Assembly: GCA_023667845.1 (NCBI GenBank)
Contig: JAMPIU010000206.1
Span: forward strand, 233,982 to 297,981
Direction of reading: 5' to 3'
Source: Dehalobacter sp.
Lineage (GTDB): Bacteria; Bacillota; Desulfitobacteriia; Desulfitobacteriales; Syntrophobotulaceae
Length of the DNA: 64,000 bases
Shown here: positions 53,400-62,213 of the stretch, piece after piece
Layout: each line of letters begins with the position of its first letter
How positions within the stretch are numbered: position 1 is the stretch's first letter
Notes under the pieces: generated by a model
The model's database searches: none
What the model was told of the DNA's origin: nothing
Seen by the model: the letters and a program-made list of their open reading frames with translations, nothing else
Translations under genes and position numbers: made by a program

Positions 53400-54113
53400 T
53401 TAAATATGGGGTGAGAAAGTTGAGTTATCTAATAATGATTTACAATATTTATGACTAATTAATTCATGAGAAATGAATAATTTCTGCTTAGAAAATTTTA
53501 TTTTACCTTCAGCTTTATAATTATTGAAGATTTGGCACACTGTAACCCTAGAAGTACCAATTATCTGCCCGATTTGAGTATGTGACAAGTTAATCGGTAA
53601 TTCATACCAATCCATAGCCTCTTTATATTTTGAGAAATGAAGCAAAGATAGGAAGTAGTAAATTATCCGCTCTTCCGGAGTAGCTAAATTGGAAAAAAAG
53701 TTAACCGATCCGAGAAGGGTCCTACATCTTGCGTTTACATTACTTATCACTTCAATGCCTAATGTTATATCTTCTTTCATTGCCTGAATTAAATCTTTTC
53801 GGGTAAGCATGTAAATCTTACATTTCTGAATAACTCTAAGATTTACAGGAATCGGCAGTTGGTCGAAAGCCGACCCTGTGCCAAAAGACCTTCCAGGCCC
53901 AACTAAACTGGCGATCCTAGAATCTCCATTGGGATTGTCAAGACAATAAGCAACCCATCCTTCATTAACGTAAAACATATGTTGTACGATATCTCCTTCA
54001 TTCAGGATGGTTGTCCCTTTTTTGAATTCAGCCTCAATTCCATTGCATTTTACGTAATTGGCGAATCTGTCACTAATAGGCTGACCTGTAAAAGCAGAAT
54101 AAAACATGAACAT
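53400..54113 (-). CDS. rdhK: CRP/FNR-family regulator, CprK/RdhK-like
   Basis: Encodes 237 residues. Residues ~25-140 are the cyclic-nucleotide-type beta barrel (GTTILNEGDIVQHMFYVNEG, SLVGPGRSFGTGSA), a CprK-like effector domain that in relatives binds chlorinated aromatics. The C-terminal winged HTH shows LPINLSHTQIGQIIGTSRVT. It lies 32 bp after rdhT on the same strand, so it is the last gene of the rdh operon and likely its activator. Several Cys residues are present, as in redox-sensitive CprK. No perfect dehalobox (TTAAT-N4-ATTAA) was found near rdhA. Confidence 0.88.
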   Translation of the reverse strand: MFMFYSAFTGQPISDRFANYVKCNGIEAEFKKGTTILNEGDIVQHMFYVNEGWVAYCLDNPNGDSRIASLVGPGRSFGTGSAFDQLPIPVNLRVIQKCKIYMLTRKDLIQAMKEDITLGIEVISNVNARCRTLLGSVNFFSNLATPEERIIYYFLSLLHFSKYKEAMDWYELPINLSHTQIGQIIGTSRVTVCQIFNNYKAEGKIKFSKQKLFISHELISHKYCKSLLDNSTFSPHI

Positions 54114-54145
54114 TTTTATTCACTCCTTAAATCAACACAAAACCT

Positions 54146-55096
54146 CTAACCAACCAGATTAACCTTCAATAAAAAACTCATTGCTTTCTTGCGTAAAAAC
54201 TGGAGCTCTACGACATGGATGTCAGTAAAAAGTTCAGATGATATTCCCCTTTCCTGGTCTTTTTTTATCCGTTCCTTGAGATACGCAATTTCTTCTTCTG
54301 TCGCCCGGATTTTTTCCATCTCGATCACAGCGTCTAAAATCTGCTCCTTGATCATTCTCTTCGCTGCTTCTTCCTTACATTCCTCCAATAATTCATCTGC
54401 CGTTATCTTTCTATGAATTAAATATTCCATAAGTTGCATATTATTGGAATTCTTAAGTTCCTCGGCAAATTTTTTGTATAAATCTTCCGCTGCTTGATTT
54501 AGACTTTCTTCTTCAAATTCATATTTACTGTTTTTAATTAGTGCCTGAAGAACGATATTAATATTAGCCTCCCGTTCTTTTGTCTTTTTTTCGCGAGAGA
54601 TTTCCTCCTTCAGTTTTTGTGTTAAGTCATCTATCGTTTTGAGCATTGGATCAATTTCTTGAATCATGTTGTCCGTCAGTTCCGGCTTTTTTATTACGAA
54701 TACTCTACTGATTTCAATTTTGTACTCTAACTCACGTCCCCATAGATGCTGATATTCAAGAGGCCCTGCTTGTAACGTCTTTTCAAAAACAATTGTATCC
54801 CCTGTTTTCTTTCCCAGTAAATTTGTGGTCAATTCCGGTATCAGCCCCTCGTCGCCAACCTTAAACTGGTAATCATATTCTCTCACCGCCGGTATAGTTG
54901 TATTTTTTTCCACCCCTTCTATATTTACGATCACATAATCCCCTGCTTTAATTTCTTCACTGTTTTTTTCTATCTGGGTTTCTTCCAAAGAGTTTATTAG
55001 ATAGTTTACTGCCTCATTAATTTCATCTTCTTTGGCAGAGGTATCAAAACCGTTGAGATTTAATCCTTTATACTGTCCGAGCTCAAACTGCATCAT
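54146..55096 (-). CDS. rdhT: PceT-like trigger-factor chaperone for reductive dehalogenase
   Basis: Encodes 316 residues, shorter than trigger factor (about 430). It begins at the linker (ELGQYKGLNLNGFD), so the N-terminal ribosome-binding domain is missing. The PPIase/FKBP domain (~45-135: AGDYVIVNIEGVEK, GLIPELTTNLLGKKTGDTIV) and the C-terminal chaperone domain remain. PceT in Desulfitobacterium binds the Tat signal of the dehalogenase precursor and aids folding before export. Located right after rdhC and the small ORF, as in pceABCT operons. GGAGG precedes the ATG. Confidence 0.92.
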   Translation of the reverse strand: MMQFELGQYKGLNLNGFDTSAKEDEINEAVNYLINSLEETQIEKNSEEIKAGDYVIVNIEGVEKNTTIPAVREYDYQFKVGDEGLIPELTTNLLGKKTGDTIVFEKTLQAGPLEYQHLWGRELEYKIEISRVFVIKKPELTDNMIQEIDPMLKTIDDLTQKLKEEISREKKTKEREANINIVLQALIKNSKYEFEEESLNQAAEDLYKKFAEELKNSNNMQLMEYLIHRKITADELLEECKEEAAKRMIKEQILDAVIEMEKIRATEEEIAYLKERIKKDQERGISSELFTDIHVVELQFLRKKAMSFLLKVNLVG

Positions 55097-55191
55097 TTCT
55101 ATATTCCTCCTATTATTCTCCGTACGGTTGTTTGTTATTATTCTCAGCAGTATTATTCCAAGTTATTCGTCATTATTTTCCCCATTCAAAA

Positions 55192-55335
55192 TCAGCGATC
55201 CGCCCTGATAATTCCTATCGATTGGAGCATGACCACAATATGGGCTGCACCTAGAATAAGGATCAAGATTGCGAAGAACAGGTCTTTTGCTTTTCCTCCT
55301 TTAGATTTTTCTGCCGTTCCCACATTTGCTTCCAC
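55192..55335 (-). CDS. Small membrane ORF overlapping the 3' end of rdhC (47 aa)
   Basis: Not long enough for usual gene calling. GTG 55335 is preceded, six bases away, by AAGGGGGT inside rdhC. The 47 residues comprise a basic N-terminus (TAEKSKGGKAKD), one strong transmembrane helix (LFFAILILILGAAHIVVMLQ) and a short tail SIGIIRADR. The frame overlaps the last 73 bases of rdhC in a different frame and ends 95 bp before rdhT. Positive-inside topology predicts N-in. I do not know a described counterpart. A small subunit of the RdhA-B-C membrane assembly is possible; chance translation is the alternative. Confidence 0.55.
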   Translation of the reverse strand: MEANVGTAEKSKGGKAKDLFFAILILILGAAHIVVMLQSIGIIRADR

Positions 55336-56525
55336 GTTCTTACCCCCTTATTTCGCCATCGATTCAGCAGGTTATATATAAAGCCGACCGGACAAAAGAA
55401 TTGACAATAAAAGCGATTGAAAAACAAACTTGCAAATAAAAAGACAGGCATCATAAGCCACATCACCCACGTAGCCTTGAACATGAAGAATGCACCAAAA
55501 GGTTGGTAATCCAGTGTTCCATAGTTCCCTAGGTAAGTTCCAAGTATAAGGGCAATCCACAAGATGGTCGGCGGAACCAATCTCAGTTTTTTTATCACTC
55601 CCTGCGAAATTCCCAGCGGTTTAAAACCTGCTATTTTATTGAGAACCTCCTGTACGGCACCAAAAGGACAAATCCAAGCACAATATAAATTTTTACCTAA
55701 GAAAACGATAAAGCCCAACGACCCAGCCATAAGCACATACCATTTAAGGTTAGTGATCCTGGGAATTTGCAATTGGATTAGGGAAAACAATAGGTTCGAC
55801 GTAACAAATTGATTGATAACAAATCCCAGTACCCCGATACTCACTAATAGTAACCAAATCCTTAGACAGGCTAATTTTTTGATATTGGCAGCTACGAGTA
55901 CAACGAGATACAGGGCTATCATTGCTAAATCTTTCCATTTAAATTGAAAAAGCTCGTAGGGATTGGTCCACGAAGTGTTAAAGAACTGCTGGGAAAGGTG
56001 CAGATTTCCTTTGTTCACAGCTTCGGCCACCGCATGAGACGAAATTGTTGAACCGGTGATCCGGTCGACGTAGTTGCCTGTTTTTATATCGTTCAGGTAT
56101 CCTGAATAACCTGAAGCTCCTCCCAGATAAATGGGTTCCTTAACTGATAGTCCAGTAAAACTCTCAAAATATTTTTCTTTATAAAGCCTCTCAAAAAAAA
56201 CCGGAGTTTCACCATGCTTCGTGACTATTACTTTTTCCACCAGACCTTTTTCATCTATAATACTCATGATTTCTACTTTAGATTGATACCCTACTGCTGA
56301 ATCAACAACGGCATAGTAAATTCCGCCTGATGCTTCTGCCTTGAAAGTAAGTTTGGTTCCTATTATTTTTTCGACTGAGCTAACACCGGTAATATTTTGT
56401 TTGATCAGCGCCTTGTAATCCACAGACTGCCCAGTCCAAAATACACCGTAAATAATTGCCACGATACCTGTTATTAATAACAAAAACAAATAATAGGACT
56501 CCGGATTTCTTTTTTTGCCTTTCAC
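55263..56525 (-). CDS. rdhC: PceC/RdhC-like membrane flavoprotein (NosR/NapH type)
   Basis: Encodes 420 residues from GTG 56525 (AGAGGATAA upstream). TM near residue 15, then an FMN-binding domain (~75-175) with DRITGSTISSHAVAEAV, matching the flavinylation signature [S/T]GA/STxSS in which the Thr carries FMN, then five more membrane segments and two ferredoxin-like Cys motifs CAWICPFGAV and CQFFCPVGFI in the NosR/NapH manner. PceC is a membrane-bound flavoprotein proposed to pass electrons from menaquinol to the dehalogenase. It follows rdhB by about 125 bp. Confidence 0.93.
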   Translation of the reverse strand: MKGKKRNPESYYLFLLLITGIVAIIYGVFWTGQSVDYKALIKQNITGVSSVEKIIGTKLTFKAEASGGIYYAVVDSAVGYQSKVEIMSIIDEKGLVEKVIVTKHGETPVFFERLYKEKYFESFTGLSVKEPIYLGGASGYSGYLNDIKTGNYVDRITGSTISSHAVAEAVNKGNLHLSQQFFNTSWTNPYELFQFKWKDLAMIALYLVVLVAANIKKLACLRIWLLLVSIGVLGFVINQFVTSNLLFSLIQLQIPRITNLKWYVLMAGSLGFIVFLGKNLYCAWICPFGAVQEVLNKIAGFKPLGISQGVIKKLRLVPPTILWIALILGTYLGNYGTLDYQPFGAFFMFKATWVMWLMMPVFLFASLFFNRFYCQFFCPVGFIYNLLNRWRNKGVRTWKQMWERQKNLKEEKQKTCSSQS

Positions 56526-56650
56526 TTTTTTTATCCTCTGTTATATTATATTTCATTGATTCAATCATTTTATTTGAGAATGTGAATGCGAGCCACTTGA
56601 TACCGTTAGGTACAAAGTGGCTCTGATTGAATAGTTTCCTACTCTTATTT

Positions 56651-56971
56651 TTAAGCTGAGGCAATATCCGATTTTTCTTTTGTTACCTTGCCTTTACGGG
56701 TAGTAAGCCTGTACGTAATAATAGCTGGAATAAGGGCAGCGCCTCCAAAGAAGATAAAGCCCATAGCGATAGCTTGATATTCACGCTCCATAAAGCTAGA
56801 ATATGCCCAAGCTAAAGAAAATATTAACAGGAAGTTTGCAAGAAAACCACCGATTTGCAGACCAATGGTATTTCTCCCTTTCCCCTTTAAATAAAACCAA
56901 ATGCCGTATTGAATAAGCAATAACAACATGCCTAAAATGACCCATACGATTACACCAGAAATTGTCGTCAT
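56651..56971 (-). CDS. rdhB: Reductive dehalogenase membrane anchor RdhB/PceB
   Basis: Encodes 106 residues with GGAGGAAGA upstream. Three transmembrane helices (VIVWVILGMLLLLIQYGIWF; IGGFLANFLLIFSLAWAYSS; AIAMGFIFFGGAALIPAIIT) and a basic C-terminus. The internal EREY motif is typical of PceB. It anchors the exported catalytic subunit to the outside of the cytoplasmic membrane. It starts 14 bp after rdhA. Confidence 0.95.
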   Translation of the reverse strand: MTTISGVIVWVILGMLLLLIQYGIWFYLKGKGRNTIGLQIGGFLANFLLIFSLAWAYSSFMEREYQAIAMGFIFFGGAALIPAIITYRLTTRKGKVTKEKSDIASA

Positions 56972-56985
56972 ATTTTCTTCCTCCT

Positions 56986-58632
56986 TTATTTAATGGGTTC
57001 AAGCGTATTCCAGAAATCGTTAGTCGCATCCTTACAATAACGGCTCTCAATTCGCTCCTCAGGGTTTACCGGCCCATTGTAACCAAACCATTCATCAAAT
57101 TTACGCGCAACATCTTGAACTAAAGGAACTTGAGTTGCAATTCTCGCTACATCGTGGTTCCATTGCTTAATTTTGTTCCACGAGCATACAGATATACAGT
57201 TCATGCATGCAGCGGTATATCCTATAAAAGAAAGACAACGAGCAGTTTCAGTTTGCCATTTGAGTGTATAGGGGTTTTCGGAAGGGGTACAGTCCTCGGG
57301 TTGCAGAATACGTGCTTCTTTCTCGTGGGAAATGGCTTGCCCCGGACAGGCGTCTGCACACTTAAGACAAAGACGGCAAAACTCTCGTACCCCAAAACTC
57401 TTTGGTTTGTCCGGAACAAGTTCCAAATCCGTATATACTTTAGCTATACGCACCCTGGGGCCGTATTTCTGAGTGACCAATAATCCGTTTCTTCCTGCCT
57501 CTCCTAAACCGGCTTGGACTGCAATAGGAACATTCATCCCGGTATCATTTCCCGATGGAATTGCTTTATATCCAAGCTTTCTCAAAAAAACAGCAAGCTT
57601 GTAGCTAATCTCTCCCATGCTTGAATACGCTTTACCTGCTGCAGCGTCCTCAAGAAGTGCGGGAGACGTACGGATAGCCCCGTAATCCATCTCAATAGCA
57701 ATTGCAATTACACTTTTCGGTTTGAAACCGGCATATTTTTCCCAATCGGCATCATAAACGTAGTGTCCAAATACTTCAACTTCCTTATTTTGCAAGTACT
57801 TAAAAACATTATAGGGAGCATAGACAGTTTTTCCATTCGGCATTTTAAACGGCTTGGATATTATTCTTGCCCAGTTGGAGTAAGTCCAACGTTCATCGTA
57901 AGGTGCAATCCCGGCCAGGTCAGCACCCAAGAACCTCGCTGCTTTTTTAACGATTTTGCTGGCTTCGTCCGCTGAATTAAATTTCCATTGTTGCCCCTTC
58001 TGCTGTACTTCTTCTGCCACGGAATTATCCCAATTATACAATCCCTGAATATACACCGGCTCGTTAGCCTCTTCATTGGTTGCGGGATTAATAGGGTAGT
58101 GGGAAATCAATCCGCCTGGTCCGCAACCGGGTGCTGTAAATCCGTTATAATCCATTTCAACCGCCCAAGCTGCCTCACACATTGCTCCCTCCAGTCTACG
58201 CCATCCAACTTCCTTTTCGCGCTTATTCGGAGTAATACCGGCTTGTTGTGCAAAAAAGCTCACGCCCGTTTCAGGTATCGTGGCAGTTCTGCCTTTAATT
58301 CCCATAGCCTCTGCATTAATCATAGGAAGCTCTTTCCCTGTATCCTTTTTACCTGTAATTTTGGAAACGTCATCGCGCAGAAATTTGATCGGAGGCTCGG
58401 TCGGATCAAAAATCCTCATCCAGCCATCTTTAGTGACTGGAAACCGCCGATACCTACTGTCAACCTGATAAGGAAATTCGGAGACTTCCTTTACGGGAGC
58501 CACAATGTCTGCTGCTTCTGCTACTAAAGGATTAATTGTTTCCTTTGCAACCGCAGCCGAGGCGACTGCAACAGCAGCAGCGCCTAGCAGCGAGGTTTTA
58601 AAAAAGCCTCGTCTGTCCATGTCTTTCTTCAT
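56986..58632 (-). CDS. rdhA: Reductive dehalogenase catalytic subunit RdhA, PceA/DcaA-type
   Basis: Encodes 548 residues. Tat signal with RRGFFKTSLLGAAAVAVASA, cleaved before the mature part. The corrinoid-binding core has GHYVYDADWEKYAG, MDYGAIRTSPALLE, GEISYKLAVFLRKLGYKAIP and GLGEAGRNGLLVTQKYGPRV. Two FeS clusters are signed by CRLCLKCADACPGQAIS and CMNCISVCSWNK (with an upstream CLSF). It is clearly of the PceA group but differs from PceA in the 160-300 region, so substrate (chlorinated ethenes or alkanes) is not predictable. Start chosen by GGAGGT eight bases before ATG 58632. Confidence 0.97.
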   Translation of the reverse strand: MKKDMDRRGFFKTSLLGAAAVAVASAAVAKETINPLVAEAADIVAPVKEVSEFPYQVDSRYRRFPVTKDGWMRIFDPTEPPIKFLRDDVSKITGKKDTGKELPMINAEAMGIKGRTATIPETGVSFFAQQAGITPNKREKEVGWRRLEGAMCEAAWAVEMDYNGFTAPGCGPGGLISHYPINPATNEEANEPVYIQGLYNWDNSVAEEVQQKGQQWKFNSADEASKIVKKAARFLGADLAGIAPYDERWTYSNWARIISKPFKMPNGKTVYAPYNVFKYLQNKEVEVFGHYVYDADWEKYAGFKPKSVIAIAIEMDYGAIRTSPALLEDAAAGKAYSSMGEISYKLAVFLRKLGYKAIPSGNDTGMNVPIAVQAGLGEAGRNGLLVTQKYGPRVRIAKVYTDLELVPDKPKSFGVREFCRLCLKCADACPGQAISHEKEARILQPEDCTPSENPYTLKWQTETARCLSFIGYTAACMNCISVCSWNKIKQWNHDVARIATQVPLVQDVARKFDEWFGYNGPVNPEERIESRYCKDATNDFWNTLEPIK

Positions 58633-58655
58633 AAAAATTTACCTCCATAAAAATA

Positions 58656-58677
58656 TTAGAATAACAATCTAATTATA
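58656..58677 (-). promoter_or_regulatory. rdhA -10 and inverted repeat in the leader
   Basis: On the minus strand TATAAT (58677-58672) lies about 40 bp upstream of the rdhA start codon. No good -35 is found, as expected of an activator-dependent promoter. ATTAGA-N7-TCTAAT (58655-58673) overlaps it and could be an operator or leader stem. Confidence 0.45.
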
Positions 58678-58679
58678 CT

Positions 58680-59508
58680 AATCCCCGAATATCGTACCTA
58701 TAAATAGCTTTACAATTTTGAAATATTTGCATTCGCTAATTAATCATGGCTACCGATTGAAATAAGATAGGAGGCCTGTCTCAAAATAGAAAGTTATTTC
58801 TATGAGATGACCCGTTTCTATAAATGAAGAAAAGCGAACCCCAAAAGAATTCGCTTTATTATATAATTAAATTATGCAGAACCAATGATAAAAAGGCGGC
58901 AGACCAAGCGTCCCTTGCCATAGAGTAAGAGAATACTCGTACGCTTATGTAGCAGTCGCACCATACGATGGACAAATGGTATCACTGGTTTTGCCTTTTG
59001 CTAATACCGCCTGCATGAATATCTTCCTTCAAGAAGTCTCCAAAAGATATCCGGATGATTACATACTGATGGTTGCAGACAATGCCGCTTGGCATAAATC
59101 AAAAGGGTTGGAAATGCCAGAGAATATGGAAATATACCCGTTATTACCCTATAGTCCGGAACTTAAATCCTGTTGAACAGATCTAGGATGAAGTCAGGGA
59201 AAAGGAATTTAGAAATGAGCTATTTAATACATTAAAGCATGTTGAATTAAGACTTTGCGAAATACTCGCCAAATTAGAAAATGATACGACAATCGTAATA
59301 AGCATAACGGGCTGGGACTGGATAATATCTAATGTGTTATACGCGAATTAGTATTACGTCATATTTCATGCAAACACATACGCCCTAAAGACAACTGGAT
59401 ATATTCAGTTAGAATCTAAGTGGGACGGTATAAAAATATTCGAAAAGGAAATTCTAGTAAAAATATTAATTATAACTTAAGGATAACTGAAAGATATTTG
59501 GGGGCGGT
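58680..59508. other. Region between rdhA promoter and gerKA, filled by IS debris
   Basis: About 830 bp. It contains the IS630-like transposase remnant (58895-59351). Left of it, 58770-58890 is AT-rich without a gene. Right of it, 59352-59508 holds the gerKA leader (no clear promoter identified). Confidence 0.5.
58895..59351 (+). pseudogene. IS630-family transposase remnant (C-terminal DDE part)
   Basis: The plus strand reads RPSVPCHRVREYSYAYVAVA, then MVADNAAWHKSKGLEMPENM and LPYSPEL in one frame. A one-base insertion in TTAAATCCT shifts the next DDE block NPVEQI, and a TGG-to-TAG change gives NPVEQI-stop-DEVREKEF. The remainder (RNELFNTLKHVELRLCEILA, ending SNVLYAN) is in that second frame. 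The N-terminal DNA-binding half is absent. It marks the right border of the accessory segment with the rdh cluster. Confidence 0.85.
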
Positions 59509-61119
59509 ATGTTTAAAAAACTGTTGAAGAGTGCTCTAGGCTTTAGCGGCAAAAGAGACTCTGGTAAGATAACTTCCCGACAACCTGGAGAAAAGCGGCC
59601 CCTCTCTGCAGACTATGATGATAATTTACAGACTTTACGGCAAGTTTTCGACCAATGTTTTGATATTCTCTTCCGCGAATTTTCCATTAATGCCGATACA
59701 CCTCTACGTGCTTTTATTATTTATGTAGCCGGATTAACCAACCATGAAATGGTGAATGATCACTTATTGAAGAGTATCATGCAGGAAACGGCTAATTTAC
59801 CATCATCAATACATCTGTCTAAGGCAAATGCACGGCAAGTCATTCAGGAACGTTTAATTGATTTGGACGAAACCAGTACGACGACTGATTTAATTGAACT
59901 CGTCCAAAAAGTTCTAGATGGCAATACCGTCCTGATTCTGGACGGATCAGCTACTGCGATTATCGCGGGTGTACGGGGTGTGGAAGGTAGAGCAATTAAC
60001 GAACCTGACAGCGAACCTGGGGTTAGGGGACCGAAAGACGGGTTTGTAGAAGCTCTCAACACAAACATGAGTTTAATCCGACGCCGGATAAAAACCAGCC
60101 GCCTTAAAGCGGAAACTTTCGAGACAGGACTGTTGACAAAGACCAAACTGGCAGTATGTTACATCAAAGGGATCGCCAATGATAAAGTTGTGCAAGAGGT
60201 CAAGCAGCGGATTGGCAGGATTAATATTGATAGTGTGCTCAGCGGCAATCAGATTGAAGAACTAATTATGGATGAGGCTTTCTCTTTATTCCCCCTTGTG
60301 CAGTACACCGAGCGGCCGGACAAAGCCGCGGCTTCCTTATTGGAAGGACGGATTGTTATCTTAGTGGACAACTCACCAATGCCCCTGATTGTTCCGGTAA
60401 CGTTTATTTCTCTGCTCCAGGCTGCCGAGGATTATTACAATAACGCGGTATTCGCCACTTCAGTCCGGCTTTTGCGCTTTGTTGCCTTGAACATTGCGTT
60501 ATTGCTGCCGGCCTTAACTGTGGCAGCTTTTTCATTCCACCAGGAGTTGCTGCCAACAGCCCTAATAAGTACTGTTGCAGGCGCCCGGCAAGGTTTGCCT
60601 CTGCCAATCGTCTTAGAAATTCTAATGATCGAATTTGCCTTTGAACTCTTGCGCGAAGCCGGAGTACGCCTGCCCAAGACGATTGGTCAAGCCATCAGCA
60701 CTGTCGGTGGTTTGGTCATTGGGCAGGCGGCAGTGAACGCGGGTCTTGTCTCACCCATCTCGGTCATTGTTGTGGCGACTACAGCCATCGCTTCATTCAC
60801 GATCCCCAACTACGCTGCAGGTACTGCTCTGAGAATTTTGCGGTTTGTTTTGATAGTCCTCGCAGGTTTTTTCGGCGGAGTGGGAATCATCTCCGGTCTG
60901 ATGGTTATTCTCTTCCATCTCTGCAGCTTACGTTCTTTCGGTATCCCCTACTTGTCACCGATTGCCCCCTTAAGCCCGGGTGACTTAAAGGACACCATGG
61001 TGTGTGCGCCCTGGTGGGCTATGCTCACGCGGCCATGGATGTCCGGGAGCAATGAGCCGGTCAGGCAGGACCCTGATCAAGGTCCGCTAAAACCGGATAA
61101 GGGAGGGCAAACGTCATAA
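59509..61119 (+). CDS. gerKA: Spore germination protein GerKA-type (A subunit)
   Basis: Encodes 536 residues. N-terminal soluble domain (~30-290) with LILDGSATAIIAGVRGVEG, EPGVRGPKDGFVEALNTNM and SLIRRRIKTSRLK, then five membrane helices and a Pro-rich cytoplasmic end. It is the A subunit of a germinant receptor in the spore inner membrane and senses amino acids or sugars; the nutrient is unknown. GGGGCGG is upstream. First gene of a three-gene ger operon. Confidence 0.95.
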   Translation: MFKKLLKSALGFSGKRDSGKITSRQPGEKRPLSADYDDNLQTLRQVFDQCFDILFREFSINADTPLRAFIIYVAGLTNHEMVNDHLLKSIMQETANLPSSIHLSKANARQVIQERLIDLDETSTTTDLIELVQKVLDGNTVLILDGSATAIIAGVRGVEGRAINEPDSEPGVRGPKDGFVEALNTNMSLIRRRIKTSRLKAETFETGLLTKTKLAVCYIKGIANDKVVQEVKQRIGRINIDSVLSGNQIEELIMDEAFSLFPLVQYTERPDKAAASLLEGRIVILVDNSPMPLIVPVTFISLLQAAEDYYNNAVFATSVRLLRFVALNIALLLPALTVAAFSFHQELLPTALISTVAGARQGLPLPIVLEILMIEFAFELLREAGVRLPKTIGQAISTVGGLVIGQAAVNAGLVSPISVIVVATTAIASFTIPNYAAGTALRILRFVLIVLAGFFGGVGIISGLMVILFHLCSLRSFGIPYLSPIAPLSPGDLKDTMVCAPWWAMLTRPWMSGSNEPVRQDPDQGPLKPDKGGQTS

Positions 61120-62213
61120 ATACGGAAAAGCTTTCAGGTACGCAGATTGCTATGCTGCTATACATCATCATCATGATTTCCGCGCTCTTGTTTGTGCCCG
61201 GGTTAACGGCTGAAAAAGCGAAACAATCCGCCTGGATCGCGATCGCTTTAGCCTCACTTCCCGGTTTCCTTTGCCTATGGATCGTATGGAAATTGGGTAA
61301 AAGGTTTCCAAAGAATACTTTGCCTGAATATACTGAAATCATCCTGGGCAAAGCCTTAGGCAAGGTTGTAGGCGGAGCCTATATATTATTTTTTCTTATG
61401 GTTAACATTCTATCCGTATGTGAGTTTTCCAAATTCCTGACGGTTTGCTTTATGCCGCAGACTCCGTCCATAGCTTTTAATGCCATTCTTGTCTTAATCG
61501 GGGCCTATGCGGCATCGAAAGGGATTGAAGTCATTGCCCGCGCAGCTCAATTCATCTTTCCTCTATTCGTGATTTCGTTACTTCTTCCATTGATATCCGT
61601 ATTGCCCGCGGTGAAAGTAGGAAAGCTACTGCCATTCCTGGAGGGCGGGATCCTACCTGTGATTTGGGGATCTGTCCCCTCCATCATCGTGTATGGTGAG
61701 ATCATTGTATTAGCTGTCCTGCTTCCCATGGTCAACAAGCCCGAGGAAGTAAAGCACAAAGGAGCTTTTGCCTTATTAGCAGCGGCAATTTTTCTCTCGG
61801 CAGGTATGATGTTCACCTTGATGATATTTGGGCCGAACCTTTCTGGGGAGTTGTTATTTCCTTTTTGGTTCCTCAGCAAATATATTGAATTTAGCAGCTA
61901 CCTGCAGCGTGTAGAGGGCATCATTGCACTCCTTTGGATGGTTGGAATGATTATCAAAATTGCAGTTCTATATTATTTGGTATGTTTTGCAACAGCCAAA
62001 ACCCTGGATCTGAAAAGTTATAAACCAGTTGTTTATCCAATGGCGCTTGTCTACATCCCAGCGGCAACTTTTCTGTTTCGTAATATGACAGAATTCCGAC
62101 AATTCCTTGAATTGTACTGGCCGTATTTAGGATTCATTTTCGAACTGGTGTTGCCTTTGATTCTTCTGTTCGTAGCTGTAATCAGAAAAAAGCAAAGGAG
62201 CGTTAGCCGGTGA
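61116..62213 (+). CDS. gerKB: Spore germination protein GerKB-type (B subunit)
   Basis: Encodes about 365 residues with ten membrane helices, an amino-acid-permease-like protein of the GerAB/ArcD/ProY family (LLYIIIMISALLFVPGLTAE, YTEIILGKALGKVVGGAYIL). Homologues begin M-N-T-E-K-L-S-G, which here reads INTEKLSG from an ATA at 61116 overlapping the gerKA stop as ATAA, where most operons have ATGA. The first regular start is ATG 61152, which would remove twelve conserved residues. Either ATA initiates, or the shorter form is made. Confidence 0.9.
   Translation: MNTEKLSGTQIAMLLYIIIMISALLFVPGLTAEKAKQSAWIAIALASLPGFLCLWIVWKLGKRFPKNTLPEYTEIILGKALGKVVGGAYILFFLMVNILSVCEFSKFLTVCFMPQTPSIAFNAILVLIGAYAASKGIEVIARAAQFIFPLFVISLLLPLISVLPAVKVGKLLPFLEGGILPVIWGSVPSIIVYGEIIVLAVLLPMVNKPEEVKHKGAFALLAAAIFLSAGMMFTLMIFGPNLSGELLFPFWFLSKYIEFSSYLQRVEGIIALLWMVGMIIKIAVLYYLVCFATAKTLDLKSYKPVVYPMALVYIPAATFLFRNMTEFRQFLELYWPYLGFIFELVLPLILLFVAVIRKKQRSVSR

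Noticed and set aside
58735..58750. CTAATTAATC near the rdhA upstream region as a dehalobox
   Set aside because: Only one half-site; the TTAAT-N4-ATTAA spacing is not met.
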